This document shows, in pieces, positions 17,329-27,382 of a stretch of DNA of 45,614 nucleotides. The notes beneath the pieces are model-generated. The model was given only the letters and a program-made list of their open reading frames with translations. It did no database searches and was not told the origin of the DNA. Each line of letters begins with the position of its first letter. The first letter of the stretch is position 1. The stretch is from Prevotella corporis DSM 18810 = JCM 8529 (lineage in GTDB: Bacteria > Bacteroidota > Bacteroidia > Bacteroidales > Bacteroidaceae), in NCBI RefSeq assembly GCF_000430525.1, contig NZ_AUME01000025.1, positions 1 to 45,614 on the forward strand, given 5' to 3'. The translations under genes and the position numbers were made by a program.

Positions 17329-18303
17329 TTGATAGAAAAGCATATTATTCTTGAAGATATTGATCCCGTAGTGTTCTATGGGATTGGCAATTCCCATCTC
17401 CAGATGATAAAGTCGCTTTATCCAAAGCTAAGGATTGTTGCAAGAGACAATATCATCAAGGTACTCGGAGATGAGGCAGAAATAGCTAAAATTGAGGAAC
17501 ATATCGAAAAAATGCAAAGGCATATTGTGAAGTACAACACAATAGCAGAGGAAGATATACTTGACATCATCAATGGCAGACAGTTAAAGGCTGAAGCTGT
17601 AAAGGGTGTTTTGGTTTATTCTATTTCAGGGAAGCCCATAAAAAGCCGTTCCAAGAATCAGCAAGAATTAATTGATGCCTTCAACTCGAACGACATGGTA
17701 TTTGCTGTAGGCCCGGCAGGAACTGGAAAAACCTATCTTAGCATAGCCCTGGCCGTCAAAGCGCTCAAGGAAAAGACAGTCAAACGCATTATTCTTTCAC
17801 GCCCAGCGGTTGAGGCTGGTGAAAAATTGGGATTCCTTCCTGGAGACATGAAAGAAAAGATCGACCCATACCTTCAGCCATTGTACGATGCGCTCGAAGA
17901 CATGATACCAGCTGTCAAACTACAAGACATGATGGAGAAGCATGTGATTCAGATAGCTCCACTTGCCTTTATGAGAGGTAGGACGTTAAACGACGCCATT
18001 GTAATATTGGACGAAGCACAAAACACAACACCTGCCCAAATAAGAATGTTCCTTACTCGTCTGGGATGGAATTCAAAGATGATTATAACTGGTGACATGA
18101 CTCAGATAGATTTGCCTCATAATCAAATAAGTGGTCTGAAGGAAGCTTTGAGCATTCTTTCCACCACTGAAGGCATTTCTGTTATCAATTTAAATCAGAA
18201 AGATATCGTGAGACATAAGTTAGTTACGAAAATCGTGACGGCTTATGAGGCTTTTGACAAGAAAAAATCGGAAAAGAACGACTCTATAAATTTAACAAAA
18301 TGA
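17329..18303 (+). CDS. phoH: PhoH family ATPase
   Basis: The 324-residue protein has an N-terminal KH-like region ([18 protein letters not shown], residues about 35-53) and a P-loop domain with GPAGTGKT (128-135), the Walker B ILDEAQN (226-232) and [13 protein letters not shown]. This is the PhoH/PhoL type, a cytoplasmic ATPase associated with RNA handling and stress. The start is TTG at 17329: the frame gives the family's usual opening ([11 protein letters not shown]) and no ATG lies nearby in frame upstream. Its last four bases overlap purC (ATGA), so the two are translationally coupled. Confidence 0.93.
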   Translation: MIEKHIILEDIDPVVFYGIGNSHLQMIKSLYPKLRIVARDNIIKVLGDEAEIAKIEEHIEKMQRHIVKYNTIAEEDILDIINGRQLKAEAVKGVLVYSISGKPIKSRSKNQQELIDAFNSNDMVFAVGPAGTGKTYLSIALAVKALKEKTVKRIILSRPAVEAGEKLGFLPGDMKEKIDPYLQPLYDALEDMIPAVKLQDMMEKHVIQIAPLAFMRGRTLNDAIVILDEAQNTTPAQIRMFLTRLGWNSKMIITGDMTQIDLPHNQISGLKEALSILSTTEGISVINLNQKDIVRHKLVTKIVTAYEAFDKKKSEKNDSINLTK

Positions 18304-19247
18304 ACGCATTAACAAAAACCAATTTCCACTTTGATGGACAAAAAAGTGTTTACCATGGTAAGGTACGTGATGTTTATGACATTGACGACGACCTCATTGT
18401 AATGGTGGCTACCGATCGTATTTCGGCTTTTGATGTCGTATTGCCAAAAGGAATCCCATTCAAAGGCCAAGTTTTAAATCAAATTGCTGCAAAATTCTTA
18501 GACTTAACAACTGACATCTGCCCTAACTGGAAGTTGGCAACACCAGACCCAATGGTAACAGTGGGGTTGAAGTGCGAAGGCTTTCGTGTTGAAATGATTA
18601 TTCGCTCAATTCTAACTGGCTCTGCTTGGAGAGAATATAAAAAAGGATGCCGCGAGATTTGTGGGGTAAAATTACCTGATGGAATGAAAGAAAATCAACG
18701 ATTCCCAGAGCCTATCATAACTCCAACAACTAAAGCAGACGAAGGCCATGACTTGAACATTTCAAAAGAGGAAATTATCAAACAAGGCATCGTTTCTGAA
18801 GAAGATTATAACATCATTGAGGACTGGACCCGTAAACTCTTCGCCCGTGGACAGGAAATTGCAGCCAAGCAAGGACTTATTCTTGTCGATACGAAATATG
18901 AATTTGGAAAACGTAACGGGCAATGCTATCTTATCGATGAAATTCACACTCCTGACTCAAGCCGTTATTTCTATGCAGACGGTTATGAAGAGAAGTTTGC
19001 CAAAGGTGAGCCACAGAAGCAATTGTCAAAAGAATTTGTTCGCCAATGGCTCATTGATCATAACTTCATGAATGAACCCGGACAGGTAATGCCAGAAATT
19101 ACAGACGAGTATGCGGAAAGCGTAAGCGACAGATACATCGAATTGTACGAGCATATTACTGGCGAGAAATTCAGCAAGGCCAATAATGAAGATATTGAAA
19201 AGCGGATAGAAAAGAACGTAAAAGCTTACCTTCTTTCAAGAAAATAA
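18300..19247 (+). CDS. purC: Phosphoribosylaminoimidazole-succinocarboxamide synthase PurC
   Basis: The 315-residue protein joins aspartate to CAIR with ATP to make SAICAR in purine synthesis. It opens with the SAICAR synthetase pattern ([10 protein letters not shown], residues 19-28), then [13 protein letters not shown] and KGQVLNQIA. Length fits the larger, plant/yeast-like form common in Bacteroidota. The ATG overlaps the phoH stop as ATGA. A 104-base gap with a long-range inverted repeat separates it from menG. Confidence 0.95.
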   Translation: MNALTKTNFHFDGQKSVYHGKVRDVYDIDDDLIVMVATDRISAFDVVLPKGIPFKGQVLNQIAAKFLDLTTDICPNWKLATPDPMVTVGLKCEGFRVEMIIRSILTGSAWREYKKGCREICGVKLPDGMKENQRFPEPIITPTTKADEGHDLNISKEEIIKQGIVSEEDYNIIEDWTRKLFARGQEIAAKQGLILVDTKYEFGKRNGQCYLIDEIHTPDSSRYFYADGYEEKFAKGEPQKQLSKEFVRQWLIDHNFMNEPGQVMPEITDEYAESVSDRYIELYEHITGEKFSKANNEDIEKRIEKNVKAYLLSRK

Positions 19248-19257
19248 AGTTGAGCAC

Positions 19258-19336
19258 TTGGCTTTGCCATTCATTCTGAAATACTGCAACTACAAAATTG
19301 TATGATTGAGATTGTATTAGGGTGTAGCAAAGCCAA
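19258..19336. other. Long-range inverted repeat between purC and menG
   Basis: TTGGCTTTGC (19258-19267) and GCAAAGCCAA (19327-19336) are perfect 10-base arms 59 bases apart, beginning 10 bases after the purC stop. The transcript could fold into a closed stem over the gap; it is followed 15 bases later by the GTG start of menG. Whether it ends, processes or regulates the mRNA is unknown. Confidence 0.45.
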
Positions 19337-19351
19337 TAACCATTTGACAGC

Positions 19352-20086
19352 GTGTATAAACAAGAAAAGATAAATCCTTACAACAAGCAAGGCGATAAAG
19401 GAAAATTGGTTGAGGAAATGTTTGATAACATTGCCCCAACCTATGACACGCTAAATCATAGATTATCATGGGAAATTGATAAAAGATGGAGGAAGAAAGC
19501 TATCAAACAGTTGCTTCCCTATCAGCCTCAAAGTATATTGGATATTGCCACAGGAACGGGCGATTTTGCAATACAGTCGGCAAAGATGTTGAAACCAAAA
19601 GCTATAATAGGTGCTGACATCTCAACGGGAATGATGGAAATTGGGGAAAAGAAAGTTAAAGAGGAAGGTCTTGAGAAAATCATCTCTTTCCAAAAAGAGG
19701 ACTGTCTTAATTTATCATTTCCATCAAATACGTTTGATGCTGTTACTGCGGCTTTTGGTATTCGCAACTTCCAGGATTTGGATAGAGGCTTAGAAGAAAT
19801 GCACAGGGTCTTGAAAGTTGGCGGACATTTGTGTATCATCGAATTAACGACTCCTATAAGTTTTCCCATGAATCACCTCTTCAAAATCTACTCAAAAATC
19901 GTTCTTCCGTTATACGGTCGAATCATTTCGAAAGACAGAAGTGCCTATGACTATTTGAACAAGACTATTGCCGCATTCCCACAAGGCGAGACAATGATGA
20001 AAATCTTCAAAGAAGCTGGATTTTCAAAAGCATCATTTACACGCCTCACTTTTGGAATCTGCACTATGTATATAGCAGAAAAGTAA
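19352..20086 (+). CDS. menG: Demethylmenaquinone methyltransferase MenG (UbiE family)
   Basis: The 244-residue protein is a class I SAM-dependent methyltransferase of the UbiE/COQ5 group. It has [10 protein letters not shown] (23-32), the SAM motif [11 protein letters not shown] (63-73) and [10 protein letters not shown] further on, all typical of UbiE. Bacteroidota use menaquinone, so it most likely makes the final C-methylation of demethylmenaquinone. The start is GTG at 19352; no in-frame ATG occurs before the conserved region. It is followed after 12 bases by aroE. Confidence 0.92.
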   Translation: MYKQEKINPYNKQGDKGKLVEEMFDNIAPTYDTLNHRLSWEIDKRWRKKAIKQLLPYQPQSILDIATGTGDFAIQSAKMLKPKAIIGADISTGMMEIGEKKVKEEGLEKIISFQKEDCLNLSFPSNTFDAVTAAFGIRNFQDLDRGLEEMHRVLKVGGHLCIIELTTPISFPMNHLFKIYSKIVLPLYGRIISKDRSAYDYLNKTIAAFPQGETMMKIFKEAGFSKASFTRLTFGICTMYIAEK

Positions 20087-20098
20087 ATATATTTTCTT

Positions 20099-20845
20099 AT
20101 GGATAAATACGGACTGATTGGTTATCCATTGGGACATTCATTCTCTATTGGATACTTCAATGAAAAATTTGAAAATGAAGGTATTAATGCCCAGTACATT
20201 AATTATGAAATTCCAAAGCTTGACAACCTATTGGAGATTATTAATTCAACACCAGAATTAAGGGGACTCAATGTCACTATTCCATATAAGGAACAGGTTT
20301 TGAAGTATTTGGATTATGTCAGTCCAGAAGCAAAGGCCATAGGTGCGGTAAATGTCATCAAAGTTGAACATAAAGCATCCAAAACCATTCTGAAAGGCTT
20401 CAACAGTGATGTTATCGGCTTTACTAAGAGTATAGAGCCTCTTTTAGAGCGCTATCACAAGAAAGCACTGGTGTTGGGGACAGGAGGAGCAGCAAAGGCT
20501 GTTTATTTCGGCCTGAAATCACTTGGTTTGGAGCCACGATATGTTTCACGCAGGAAAAGTTTGGAAGGGTTAACCTATTATGATTTATCTCCCAAAGTAA
20601 TAAAAGAGTATAATGTCATCGTAAACTGCACCCCGCTGGGAATGTATCCTAAAGTTGAAGAATGCCCAGAACTCCCCTACGAGTCTATGGACAGCCATAC
20701 TCTATTGTACGACTTAATATACAATCCTGACGAAACTCTTTTTATGCGGAGAGGAAGACTTAATGGAGCGACAGTTAAAAATGGTTTGGAAATGTTACTT
20801 CTTCAAGCCTTTGCAACGTGGGACTTTTGGAATGGTAAAGAATAA
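20099..20845 (+). CDS. aroE: Shikimate dehydrogenase AroE
   Basis: The 248-residue protein reduces 3-dehydroshikimate to shikimate with NADPH in aromatic amino acid synthesis. The shikimate site shows S14-F-S16, NVTIPYK with K64, N85 and D104 (FNSDVIGF), and the nucleotide site shows GTGGAAKAV followed by VNCTPLGMYP. All expected active-site residues are present; the length is a little short of E. coli AroE but usual here. It lies 12 bases after menG and 31 bases before purM. Confidence 0.95.
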   Translation: MDKYGLIGYPLGHSFSIGYFNEKFENEGINAQYINYEIPKLDNLLEIINSTPELRGLNVTIPYKEQVLKYLDYVSPEAKAIGAVNVIKVEHKASKTILKGFNSDVIGFTKSIEPLLERYHKKALVLGTGGAAKAVYFGLKSLGLEPRYVSRRKSLEGLTYYDLSPKVIKEYNVIVNCTPLGMYPKVEECPELPYESMDSHTLLYDLIYNPDETLFMRRGRLNGATVKNGLEMLLLQAFATWDFWNGKE

Positions 20846-20876
20846 TAGAAATCAAGAAATAAAATTATCAAATATT

Positions 20877-22043
20877 ATGGACAACAGGTACGCAATGCGC
20901 GGAGTCAGTGCAGCTAAAGAAGACGTGCATAATGCAATTAAGAACATAGACAAGGGAATTTTCCCACAGGCATTTTGCAAAATTATTCCAGATATCCTTG
21001 GAGGTGATCCAGAATATTGCAACATCATGCATGCTGATGGCGCAGGAACAAAATCTTCATTGGCTTATCTCTATTGGAAAGAGACTGGCGACTTGAACGT
21101 ATGGCGCGGAATTGCCCAAGACGCCATCGTCATGAATACCGACGACCTTTTGTGCGTTGGTGCTGTTGACAATATTTTAGTGTCTTCAACAATAGGCAGA
21201 AATAAAATGCTTGTTCCAGGCGATGTGATCTCCGCCATCATCAATGGCACAGATGAATTGCTGGCAGAAATGAGAGAAATGGGCATCGGAATCTATCCTA
21301 CTGGAGGAGAAACAGCTGATGTCGGCGACTTAGTTCGAACCATTATTGTTGATTCGACAGTTACTTGCCGTATGAAACGGTCAGACGTAATCGACAATGC
21401 CAATATTCGTCCGGGAGATGTCATTGTGGGATTAAGCTCTACAGGACAAGCAACCTACGAAAAGAATTACAATGGAGGCATGGGAAGCAATGGCTTGACA
21501 AGCGCCAGACATGACGTCTTTGCGAAATATTTGGCCAATAAATACCCAGAAAGCTATGACCATGCTGTACCAGAAGAGCTTGTCTATAGCGGCAAATATA
21601 AATTGACAGACGAAGTCGCTAATAGCCCTGTCAATGCTGGAGAGTTAGTCCTATCTCCTACCCGCACCTATGCTCCTGTTATCAAATGCATACTTGATAA
21701 ATTGAGAAAAAATATTCACGGTATGGTTCATTGTACTGGTGGTGCGCAGACAAAAGTATTGCACTTTGTCAATAATAATTGCAAAGTCATCAAAGACAAC
21801 ATGTTCCCGATACCTCCTTTATTCCATGCCATAAAAGAATGCAGTGGAACGGATTGGAAGGAGATGTATCAGGTATTCAACATGGGACACCGAATGGAAA
21901 TTTATGTTCAGCCCGAATTTGCAGAGCAAATCATAGAAATAAGCAAATCATTCAATATTGAGGCACGGGTAATTGGACACGTTGAAGAAGGAAGCAAGAG
22001 TTTGATCATTGAATCTGACTACGGTAAATTCGAATACAAATAA
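20877..22043 (+). CDS. purM: Phosphoribosylformylglycinamidine cyclo-ligase PurM
   Basis: From the ATG at 20877 (MDNRYAMRGVSAAKED) the product has 388 residues. The longer open frame from 20763 overlaps aroE in another reading frame, and its extra N-terminus is not protein-like. PurM closes the imidazole ring of FGAM with ATP to give AIR. It shows the PurM/ThiL/SelD-type HADGAGTKSSLAY, MNTDDLLCVGA, PTGGETADVGD and HCTGGAQTK. The stop codon TAA shares its last base with the ATG of the next gene, so a foreign-looking gene is directly coupled to it. Confidence 0.94.
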   Translation: MDNRYAMRGVSAAKEDVHNAIKNIDKGIFPQAFCKIIPDILGGDPEYCNIMHADGAGTKSSLAYLYWKETGDLNVWRGIAQDAIVMNTDDLLCVGAVDNILVSSTIGRNKMLVPGDVISAIINGTDELLAEMREMGIGIYPTGGETADVGDLVRTIIVDSTVTCRMKRSDVIDNANIRPGDVIVGLSSTGQATYEKNYNGGMGSNGLTSARHDVFAKYLANKYPESYDHAVPEELVYSGKYKLTDEVANSPVNAGELVLSPTRTYAPVIKCILDKLRKNIHGMVHCTGGAQTKVLHFVNNNCKVIKDNMFPIPPLFHAIKECSGTDWKEMYQVFNMGHRMEIYVQPEFAEQIIEISKSFNIEARVIGHVEEGSKSLIIESDYGKFEYK

Positions 22044-23002
22044 TGACTATAAAAGAAGCAATACTAAAAAGTCTCGAGGATTTTCCTTGTGGAGCCAGAT
22101 ATAGAGAAGTTTATCAAAATATAATTGATAAAGGGATTTTTACTTTTAACAAAGAGGCAAAAACTCCTTGCGATACGGTTAGTGGAACTTTGAGTACAAT
22201 GGCAAAGGAAAACGACATACGCATAAAACGTTTTTTGAATGAAGATAATTACTACTGCTATTATTTGTCCAAATACGAAAGTTATATTGAGAACAAACCT
22301 ATAAAACCGTCGTCGAATAAAATAAATTCTGCTTCCTATAACGAAAGAGATTTGCACCCCATTTTATGCAAATATCTTGATTACTTAGGAATTTTACCCA
22401 AAACTATATACCACGAAAAGTCTAAAAAGGGTGAAGAACATCAAAAGTGGGTACATCCAGATATTGTAGGCGCACAATTCATTGAAAGAAAAAACAAAGT
22501 CTCAAATTCACTCTTTAAGGCTTTATCTAAGACTACATCTTTAAAACTCTATTCGTATGAGTTGAAGAAAAGAATTGATAATGACTATGACTTAAAAAAA
22601 TGTTTTTTTCAAGCTGTATCAAATTCTAGTTGGGCAAATTATGGATATTTAGTTGCGTTTGAAATAAATGAAAGCTTAAAAAAAGAATTAGAACGTCTAA
22701 ACAATTCTTTTGGAATTGGTTTTATTTTATTAAAAGCCGAACCTCATGAAAGTCAAATTTGGTTCCAGGCAAAAGATAAGAATCTCGATTTTAGCACAAT
22801 AGACAAGTTGTGTGAAATAAATCTGGATTTCAAAGAATTTATAAAACACGTAGAAGCAACTTTAACAGCAGACGAGAAACATTTTGAATCCTCAAAGATC
22901 TCTTTACAATACTTTTGCGACAAATTTCCCAAAACAGAACAAGAAATTATAGAATATTGCAACAAACATAAAATTCCGATAGCAGTTGAAGATAATAATT
23001 AA
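22043..23002 (+). CDS. HARE-HTH domain protein with PD-(D/E)XK-like nuclease region (HrgA-like)
   Basis: The 319-residue protein opens with a HARE-HTH/winged-helix-type domain (residues 1-75: TIKEAILKSLEDFP, then VSGTLSTMAKENDIRIKRF and a YYCYYL strand). After a linker, residues about 100-235 look like a PD-(D/E)XK nuclease fold: HPD with D140, YELKK with E173-x-K175, and FFQAVSNSSWANYGYL with Q190. This order matches HrgA/COG2958-type proteins, which sit in place of a restriction enzyme in Helicobacter and are linked to modified DNA. No methyltransferase is nearby. The gene begins on the last base of purM and ends 18 bases before prfA. Its AT-rich, Lys/Asn-rich coding looks unlike its neighbours. 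Nuclease activity is inference. Confidence 0.75.
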   Translation: MTIKEAILKSLEDFPCGARYREVYQNIIDKGIFTFNKEAKTPCDTVSGTLSTMAKENDIRIKRFLNEDNYYCYYLSKYESYIENKPIKPSSNKINSASYNERDLHPILCKYLDYLGILPKTIYHEKSKKGEEHQKWVHPDIVGAQFIERKNKVSNSLFKALSKTTSLKLYSYELKKRIDNDYDLKKCFFQAVSNSSWANYGYLVAFEINESLKKELERLNNSFGIGFILLKAEPHESQIWFQAKDKNLDFSTIDKLCEINLDFKEFIKHVEATLTADEKHFESSKISLQYFCDKFPKTEQEIIEYCNKHKIPIAVEDNN

Positions 23003-23020
23003 ATAAAATTATAATAGCAC

Positions 23021-24130
23021 ATGGCAGAAAACAACATATTAGAGAAATTAGATGGTCTCGAAGCCAGATTTAAAGAGGTTTCAACACTCATCACCGATCC
23101 TGACGTCATTGCAGACCAGCCCAGATACGTTAAACTCACAAAGGAATACAAAGACCTTGGAGACATAATGGGTGCGCGAAAACGATATATAAATTGCATC
23201 ACAACTATCAAGGAAGCTAAGGATATTCTGGCGAACGAGAGCGATCCTGACATGAAAGAAATGGCACGGTTGGAATTAAGCGAGAACGAAGAGCTACAAC
23301 CAAGTTTGGAAGAAGAAATAAAGCTTCTACTTGTTCCAAAAGATCCAGAAGATGATAAGAATGTTCAGATGGAGGTGAGAGCAGGAACTGGTGGCGATGA
23401 GGCTGCTCTCTTTGCGGGAGACCTTTTCAGCATGTACAAAAAGTTCTGCGATAAGAAAGGATGGACCTTATCAGTGACATCGGTGTCAGAAGGTGCAGTT
23501 GGAGGTTTTAAAGAAATCGACTTTGCCATATCGGGAGAAGGTGTTTACGGTGTGCTGAAATACGAATCAGGAGTTCATCGGGTTCAACGCGTCCCAGCTA
23601 CGGAAACCCAGGGTAGGATGCATACATCAGCAGCTACAGTTGCCGTATTACCAGAAGCGGACAAATTTGAGGTGAACATCAATGAGGGGGATATTAAGTG
23701 GGATACATTCCGTTCAAGTGGTGCTGGTGGGCAAAATGTCAACAAGGTAGAATCAGGAGTGCGGTTACGCTACCCATGGAAAAATCCAAATACAGGAGAG
23801 GTGGAAGAAATTCTCATTGAATGTACTGAAACACGAGATCAACCAAAGAATAAGGAACGTGCACTTTCACGCTTGCGCACTTTTATTTATGATAGAGAGC
23901 ATCAAAAGTATGTAGATGATATTGCAAATCGTCGTAAGAGCCTTGTTTCGACTGGAGACAGATCGGCTAAAATCAGAACATACAACTATCCACAAGGCAG
24001 AGTGACGGATCACAGAATTGGATATACGACCCATGATTTGCAAGGTTTCATGAATGGTAATATCCAAGAAATTATTGACGCACTCACTGTTGCTGAGAAT
24101 GCAGAGAAACTTAAAGAATCAGAACTATAA
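23021..24130 (+). CDS. prfA: Peptide chain release factor 1
   Basis: The 369-residue protein ends translation at UAA and UAG. It carries the RF1 codon-reading tripeptide PAT (residues 192-194, in VQRVPATETQGR) and the peptidyl-tRNA hydrolysis motif GGQ (236-238, in SSGAGGQNVNK). PAT rather than SPF separates it from RF2. There is no frameshift site. It follows the HARE-HTH gene by 18 bases and precedes pyrF by 49 bases. Confidence 0.97.
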   Translation: MAENNILEKLDGLEARFKEVSTLITDPDVIADQPRYVKLTKEYKDLGDIMGARKRYINCITTIKEAKDILANESDPDMKEMARLELSENEELQPSLEEEIKLLLVPKDPEDDKNVQMEVRAGTGGDEAALFAGDLFSMYKKFCDKKGWTLSVTSVSEGAVGGFKEIDFAISGEGVYGVLKYESGVHRVQRVPATETQGRMHTSAATVAVLPEADKFEVNINEGDIKWDTFRSSGAGGQNVNKVESGVRLRYPWKNPNTGEVEEILIECTETRDQPKNKERALSRLRTFIYDREHQKYVDDIANRRKSLVSTGDRSAKIRTYNYPQGRVTDHRIGYTTHDLQGFMNGNIQEIIDALTVAENAEKLKESEL

Positions 24131-24140
24131 AACATTAAAC

Positions 24141-24167
24141 TCTCTCATCTTTTCTAAAGGTGAGAGA
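24141..24167 (+). terminator. Small hairpin between prfA and pyrF
   Basis: TCTCTCA (24141-24147) and TGAGAGA (24161-24167) are perfect 7-base arms with a 13-base loop, then TAATTTT. It is weak and may only reduce read-through into pyrF. Confidence 0.4.
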
Positions 24168-24179
24168 TAATTTTAAATT

Positions 24180-25001
24180 ATGAATAGAAAACAATTAGTC
24201 GAACAAATCTTTGCCAAAAAGACATTCTTATGTGTTGGTCTTGACACAGACCTCACCAAGGTCCCAGAATTTATTCTACATGACGATAACCCAATATTTA
24301 GCTTTAACAAAGCTATCATTGACGCAACTGCTCAATATTGTGTGGCCTATAAACCCAATTTAGCATTTTATGAGTGCTATGGCTTAAAAGGAATCAGTGC
24401 CTTTGAAAAGACTATCAAATATTTGAAAAATAACTATCCCAATCATTTCATCATTGCAGATGCAAAACGCGGGGATATAGGAAACACCTCAAAAATGTAT
24501 GCACACACCTTTTTCAAGGAATACGACCTTGACGCAGTCACAGTTGCTCCATACATGGGAGAAGACTCCATCAAACCATTTCTTGAATATGATGGCAAAT
24601 GGGTTATACTCTTGGCATTGACCAGCAATAAGGGCAGTTCAGATTTCCAATTGTTTGAAGACAAGGACGGCTCTCGTCTTTTTGAACGTGTAATAACCAA
24701 ATCTCAAGAATGGAGTACAACAAACAATCTAATGTATGTTGTGGGGGCAACACAAGGTCGCATGTTTGAGGACATCCGCAAGTTGGCTCCAGAAAATTTC
24801 CTCTTAGTCCCTGGTATTGGAGCACAAGGAGGTAGCCTACAAGAAGTTTGCAGATATGGTATGATCAAAGAATGTGGACTCCTTGTTAATTCTTCGAGAG
24901 GTATAATTTATGCCAGTAAGGATAAAGACTTTGCAGAAAAGGCAAGTATCAAGGCAAAGGAACTTCAAAAAGAAATGGAACAAGAACTTGCAAAACTGTG
25001 A
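24180..25001 (+). CDS. pyrF: Orotidine 5'-phosphate decarboxylase
   Basis: The 273-residue protein removes CO2 from OMP to give UMP, the last step of pyrimidine synthesis. The catalytic set D94-x-K96-x-x-D99 is seen in [14 protein letters not shown], with K58 in [10 protein letters not shown]. Length fits the longer, type 2 form (about 270 residues) rather than the 240-residue E. coli form. The ending [12 protein letters not shown] contains the phosphate-binding Arg. It is 68 bases before the HD gene. Confidence 0.95.
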   Translation: MNRKQLVEQIFAKKTFLCVGLDTDLTKVPEFILHDDNPIFSFNKAIIDATAQYCVAYKPNLAFYECYGLKGISAFEKTIKYLKNNYPNHFIIADAKRGDIGNTSKMYAHTFFKEYDLDAVTVAPYMGEDSIKPFLEYDGKWVILLALTSNKGSSDFQLFEDKDGSRLFERVITKSQEWSTTNNLMYVVGATQGRMFEDIRKLAPENFLLVPGIGAQGGSLQEVCRYGMIKECGLLVNSSRGIIYASKDKDFAEKASIKAKELQKEMEQELAKL

Positions 25002-25069
25002 TTATTATCTGAAATATCAATATATAGATAAAGTTTTCCTTTAATTAAAGTGTACAGAAGAGTAAAAGA

Positions 25070-26290
25070 ATGAACGACAACAAAATAATAAGCGATCCGG
25101 TCTTTGGTTTTATCCGCATACCGAAGGGCATTCTCCTTGACATTGTCAAGCATCCTTACATGCAACGTCTGGGCCGAATAAAACAGATGGGGCTTGCATC
25201 TGTTGTCTATCCAGGCGCTCAACATACACGATTTCAACATTCTATTGGTGCATTCCATTTGATGAGCGAAGCTATATTATCGCTCCAACATAAAGGAATT
25301 TTTATATTTGACAGTGAGGCTGAAGCTATCCAAGCTGCAATTCTAATGCACGATATTGGTCATGGTCCATTCTCCCATGTCCTTGAGAACACCCTGATAC
25401 AAGGGATTTCACATGAAGAAATTTCCCTTATGATGATGAATCAGATCAATCAGGAAATGAATGGCGAATTAGGGCTCGCCATCAAAATATTCAAGGATGA
25501 GTATCCTAAACGTTTCTTACATCAACTCATCAGCAGCCAATTAGACATGGACCGGCTGGATTATCTGCGTAGAGACAGTTTCTTTTCAGGAGTTACCGAG
25601 GGAAATATCGGTTCTGCAAGAATAATAAAGATGTTGAATGTAGTAGATGACTCTTTAGTAGTTGATTCAAAAGGCATTTACTCAATAGAAAATTATCTGA
25701 CCTCAAGGAGACTGATGTACTGGCAAGTCTATTTGCATAAGACAGCTGTCGGATATGAAAAAATTCTTGTTAATACATTGCTGAGAGCCAAAGAACTAGT
25801 AAGAAATGGCAAAAAACTTTTTGCATCACCTGCACTCAATTTCTTTCTTCAAAATAATGTCGATGCCAATTTCTTTTTAAATAATCCAGAAGCATTTAAA
25901 AAATATACATTATTAGATGACAGCGACTTATGGAGTGCTATAAAGGTTTGGCAAAACAGTGATGACAAAATACTCTCAATTCTGTCTTCTGACTTTATCA
26001 ACCGTCATCTTTTCAAAGTTGAAATACACGAAGAGCCCATTTCTAACGATGTGGTTGAATACCATAAAAATATACTTTGCCAAAAGCTCAATGTTGAATA
26101 TAATGACACAAAATATTTAATTGGAAATGATATTATACAAAAAGACATGTATGACATCAACGATGACCACATAAGTATTCTCTCAAAAGATGGTAAACTG
26201 AAAGATATAACTGATGCATCGGAAATTCTAAACATCGACCTCTTATCTAAAAAAATTCGTAAATATTATTTTTGTTATCATCGAATATGA
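25070..26290 (+). CDS. HD domain phosphohydrolase (SAMHD1/dGTPase-like)
   Basis: The 406-residue protein has the metal-binding HD set: H57 (HTRFQHS), H94-D95 (MHDIGHGPFSH) and D161 or D159 (QLDMDRLDYLRRDS). The sequence pattern is the COG1078 group, related to dNTP triphosphohydrolases such as SAMHD1. The last third is a charged helical region with no known fold. It may hydrolyse dNTPs or another nucleotide; the substrate is unknown. In Bacteroidota this gene is usually found, as here, between pyrF and lpxD (recollection). Confidence 0.85.
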   Translation: MNDNKIISDPVFGFIRIPKGILLDIVKHPYMQRLGRIKQMGLASVVYPGAQHTRFQHSIGAFHLMSEAILSLQHKGIFIFDSEAEAIQAAILMHDIGHGPFSHVLENTLIQGISHEEISLMMMNQINQEMNGELGLAIKIFKDEYPKRFLHQLISSQLDMDRLDYLRRDSFFSGVTEGNIGSARIIKMLNVVDDSLVVDSKGIYSIENYLTSRRLMYWQVYLHKTAVGYEKILVNTLLRAKELVRNGKKLFASPALNFFLQNNVDANFFLNNPEAFKKYTLLDDSDLWSAIKVWQNSDDKILSILSSDFINRHLFKVEIHEEPISNDVVEYHKNILCQKLNVEYNDTKYLIGNDIIQKDMYDINDDHISILSKDGKLKDITDASEILNIDLLSKKIRKYYFCYHRI

Positions 26291-26301
26291 CAAAAGTTTG
26301 T

Positions 26302-26309
26302 TATCTTTG
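26302..26309 (+). promoter_or_regulatory. Promoter (-7 box) of the lipid A operon
   Basis: TATCTTTG fits TAnnTTTG exactly and gives a leader of about 19 bases to the lpxD ATG at 26333. I see no TTTG at the correct -33 spacing. Confidence 0.6.
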
Positions 26310-26332
26310 CAAAATTAAGTACAACTATAAGA

Positions 26333-27376
26333 ATGGAATTTACTGCAAAGCAAATAGCACAATTCGTACAAGGTCGCATTGAAGCTGGTGATGAGAATAT
26401 AAGCATCAATAACTTTTCAAAAATCGAAGAAGGTGAAAAGGGTTCTATCTCCTTCTTGGCTAATCCCAAATACACACACTACTTATACGATACGGAATGT
26501 TCTATTGTATTAGTAGATGAAAGTATTAATATTGATAAACCAACGAAAGCAACACTGATTCGCGTGAAAAACGCCAGAGATTGCGTTGCTAAATTACTCC
26601 AGTTATACGAAAATATGAAGCCTAAGAAGCAAGGTATTGATTCTTTAGCTTTTATTTCTTCAAAGGCAACGCTTGGTAAAAATGTATATATTGGTGCATT
26701 TGCTTACATTGGCGACAATGTTGTAATAGGCGACAATTCACAGATTTATCCTCATGCGACTATCATGGATAACTGTACTTTGGGAGATAATTGTATTATT
26801 TATCCTAATGTAAGTATCTATCATGACTGTAAATTAGGAAATAATATTATCATCCATTCAGGAGCAGTTGTTGGAGCGGACGGATTTGGGTTTGCTCCTA
26901 ATCAGCAGACCCATGAATATGATAAAATTCCTCAAATAGGAATAGTCACAATTGAAGACAACGTGGAAATCGGTGCCAATACTTGCATTGACCGTTCAAC
27001 AATGGGTAGTACATTCCTTCGTAAGGGGGTAAAATTAGATAACCTTGTCCAAATTGCACATAACAACGATATAGGTGAGAATACTGTTATGAGTGCCCAA
27101 GTAGGCATAGCGGGTTCAACCAAAGTTGGGCAATGGTGTATGTTCGGCGGACAAGTTGGTATTTCTGGCCACATCAAAATTGGAGACAAAGTTTTCCTCG
27201 GTGCCCAGTCTGGTGTTCCAAGTAGTCTTGAAAGCAACCAATCGCTTATTGGTACATTACCTATGAAACCTAAATCATACTTCAGGTCTCAAGCATTATT
27301 CCAGAGATTACCAGAGATGTACAAGCAATTGAATGCATTGCAAAATGAAATCGAAGAATTGAAAAAGAACAGATAA
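26333..27376 (+). CDS. lpxD: UDP-3-O-acylglucosamine N-acyltransferase LpxD
   Basis: The 347-residue protein adds the N-linked hydroxyacyl chain in the third step of lipid A synthesis. An N-terminal uridine-binding domain (1-100) is followed by a left-handed beta helix made of hexapeptide repeats (about 105-300, for example [15 protein letters not shown]) and a C-terminal helix ([17 protein letters not shown]). The catalytic His is H243 ([10 protein letters not shown]). It lies 6 bases before the lpxC-fabZ fusion. Confidence 0.95.
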   Translation: MEFTAKQIAQFVQGRIEAGDENISINNFSKIEEGEKGSISFLANPKYTHYLYDTECSIVLVDESINIDKPTKATLIRVKNARDCVAKLLQLYENMKPKKQGIDSLAFISSKATLGKNVYIGAFAYIGDNVVIGDNSQIYPHATIMDNCTLGDNCIIYPNVSIYHDCKLGNNIIIHSGAVVGADGFGFAPNQQTHEYDKIPQIGIVTIEDNVEIGANTCIDRSTMGSTFLRKGVKLDNLVQIAHNNDIGENTVMSAQVGIAGSTKVGQWCMFGGQVGISGHIKIGDKVFLGAQSGVPSSLESNQSLIGTLPMKPKSYFRSQALFQRLPEMYKQLNALQNEIEELKKNR

Positions 27377-27382
27377 TAAATA

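Noticed and set aside
20763..20876. Longer N-terminus of PurM
   Set aside because: It overlaps aroE in another frame and its residues are unlike any PurM; the conserved start is the ATG at 20877.
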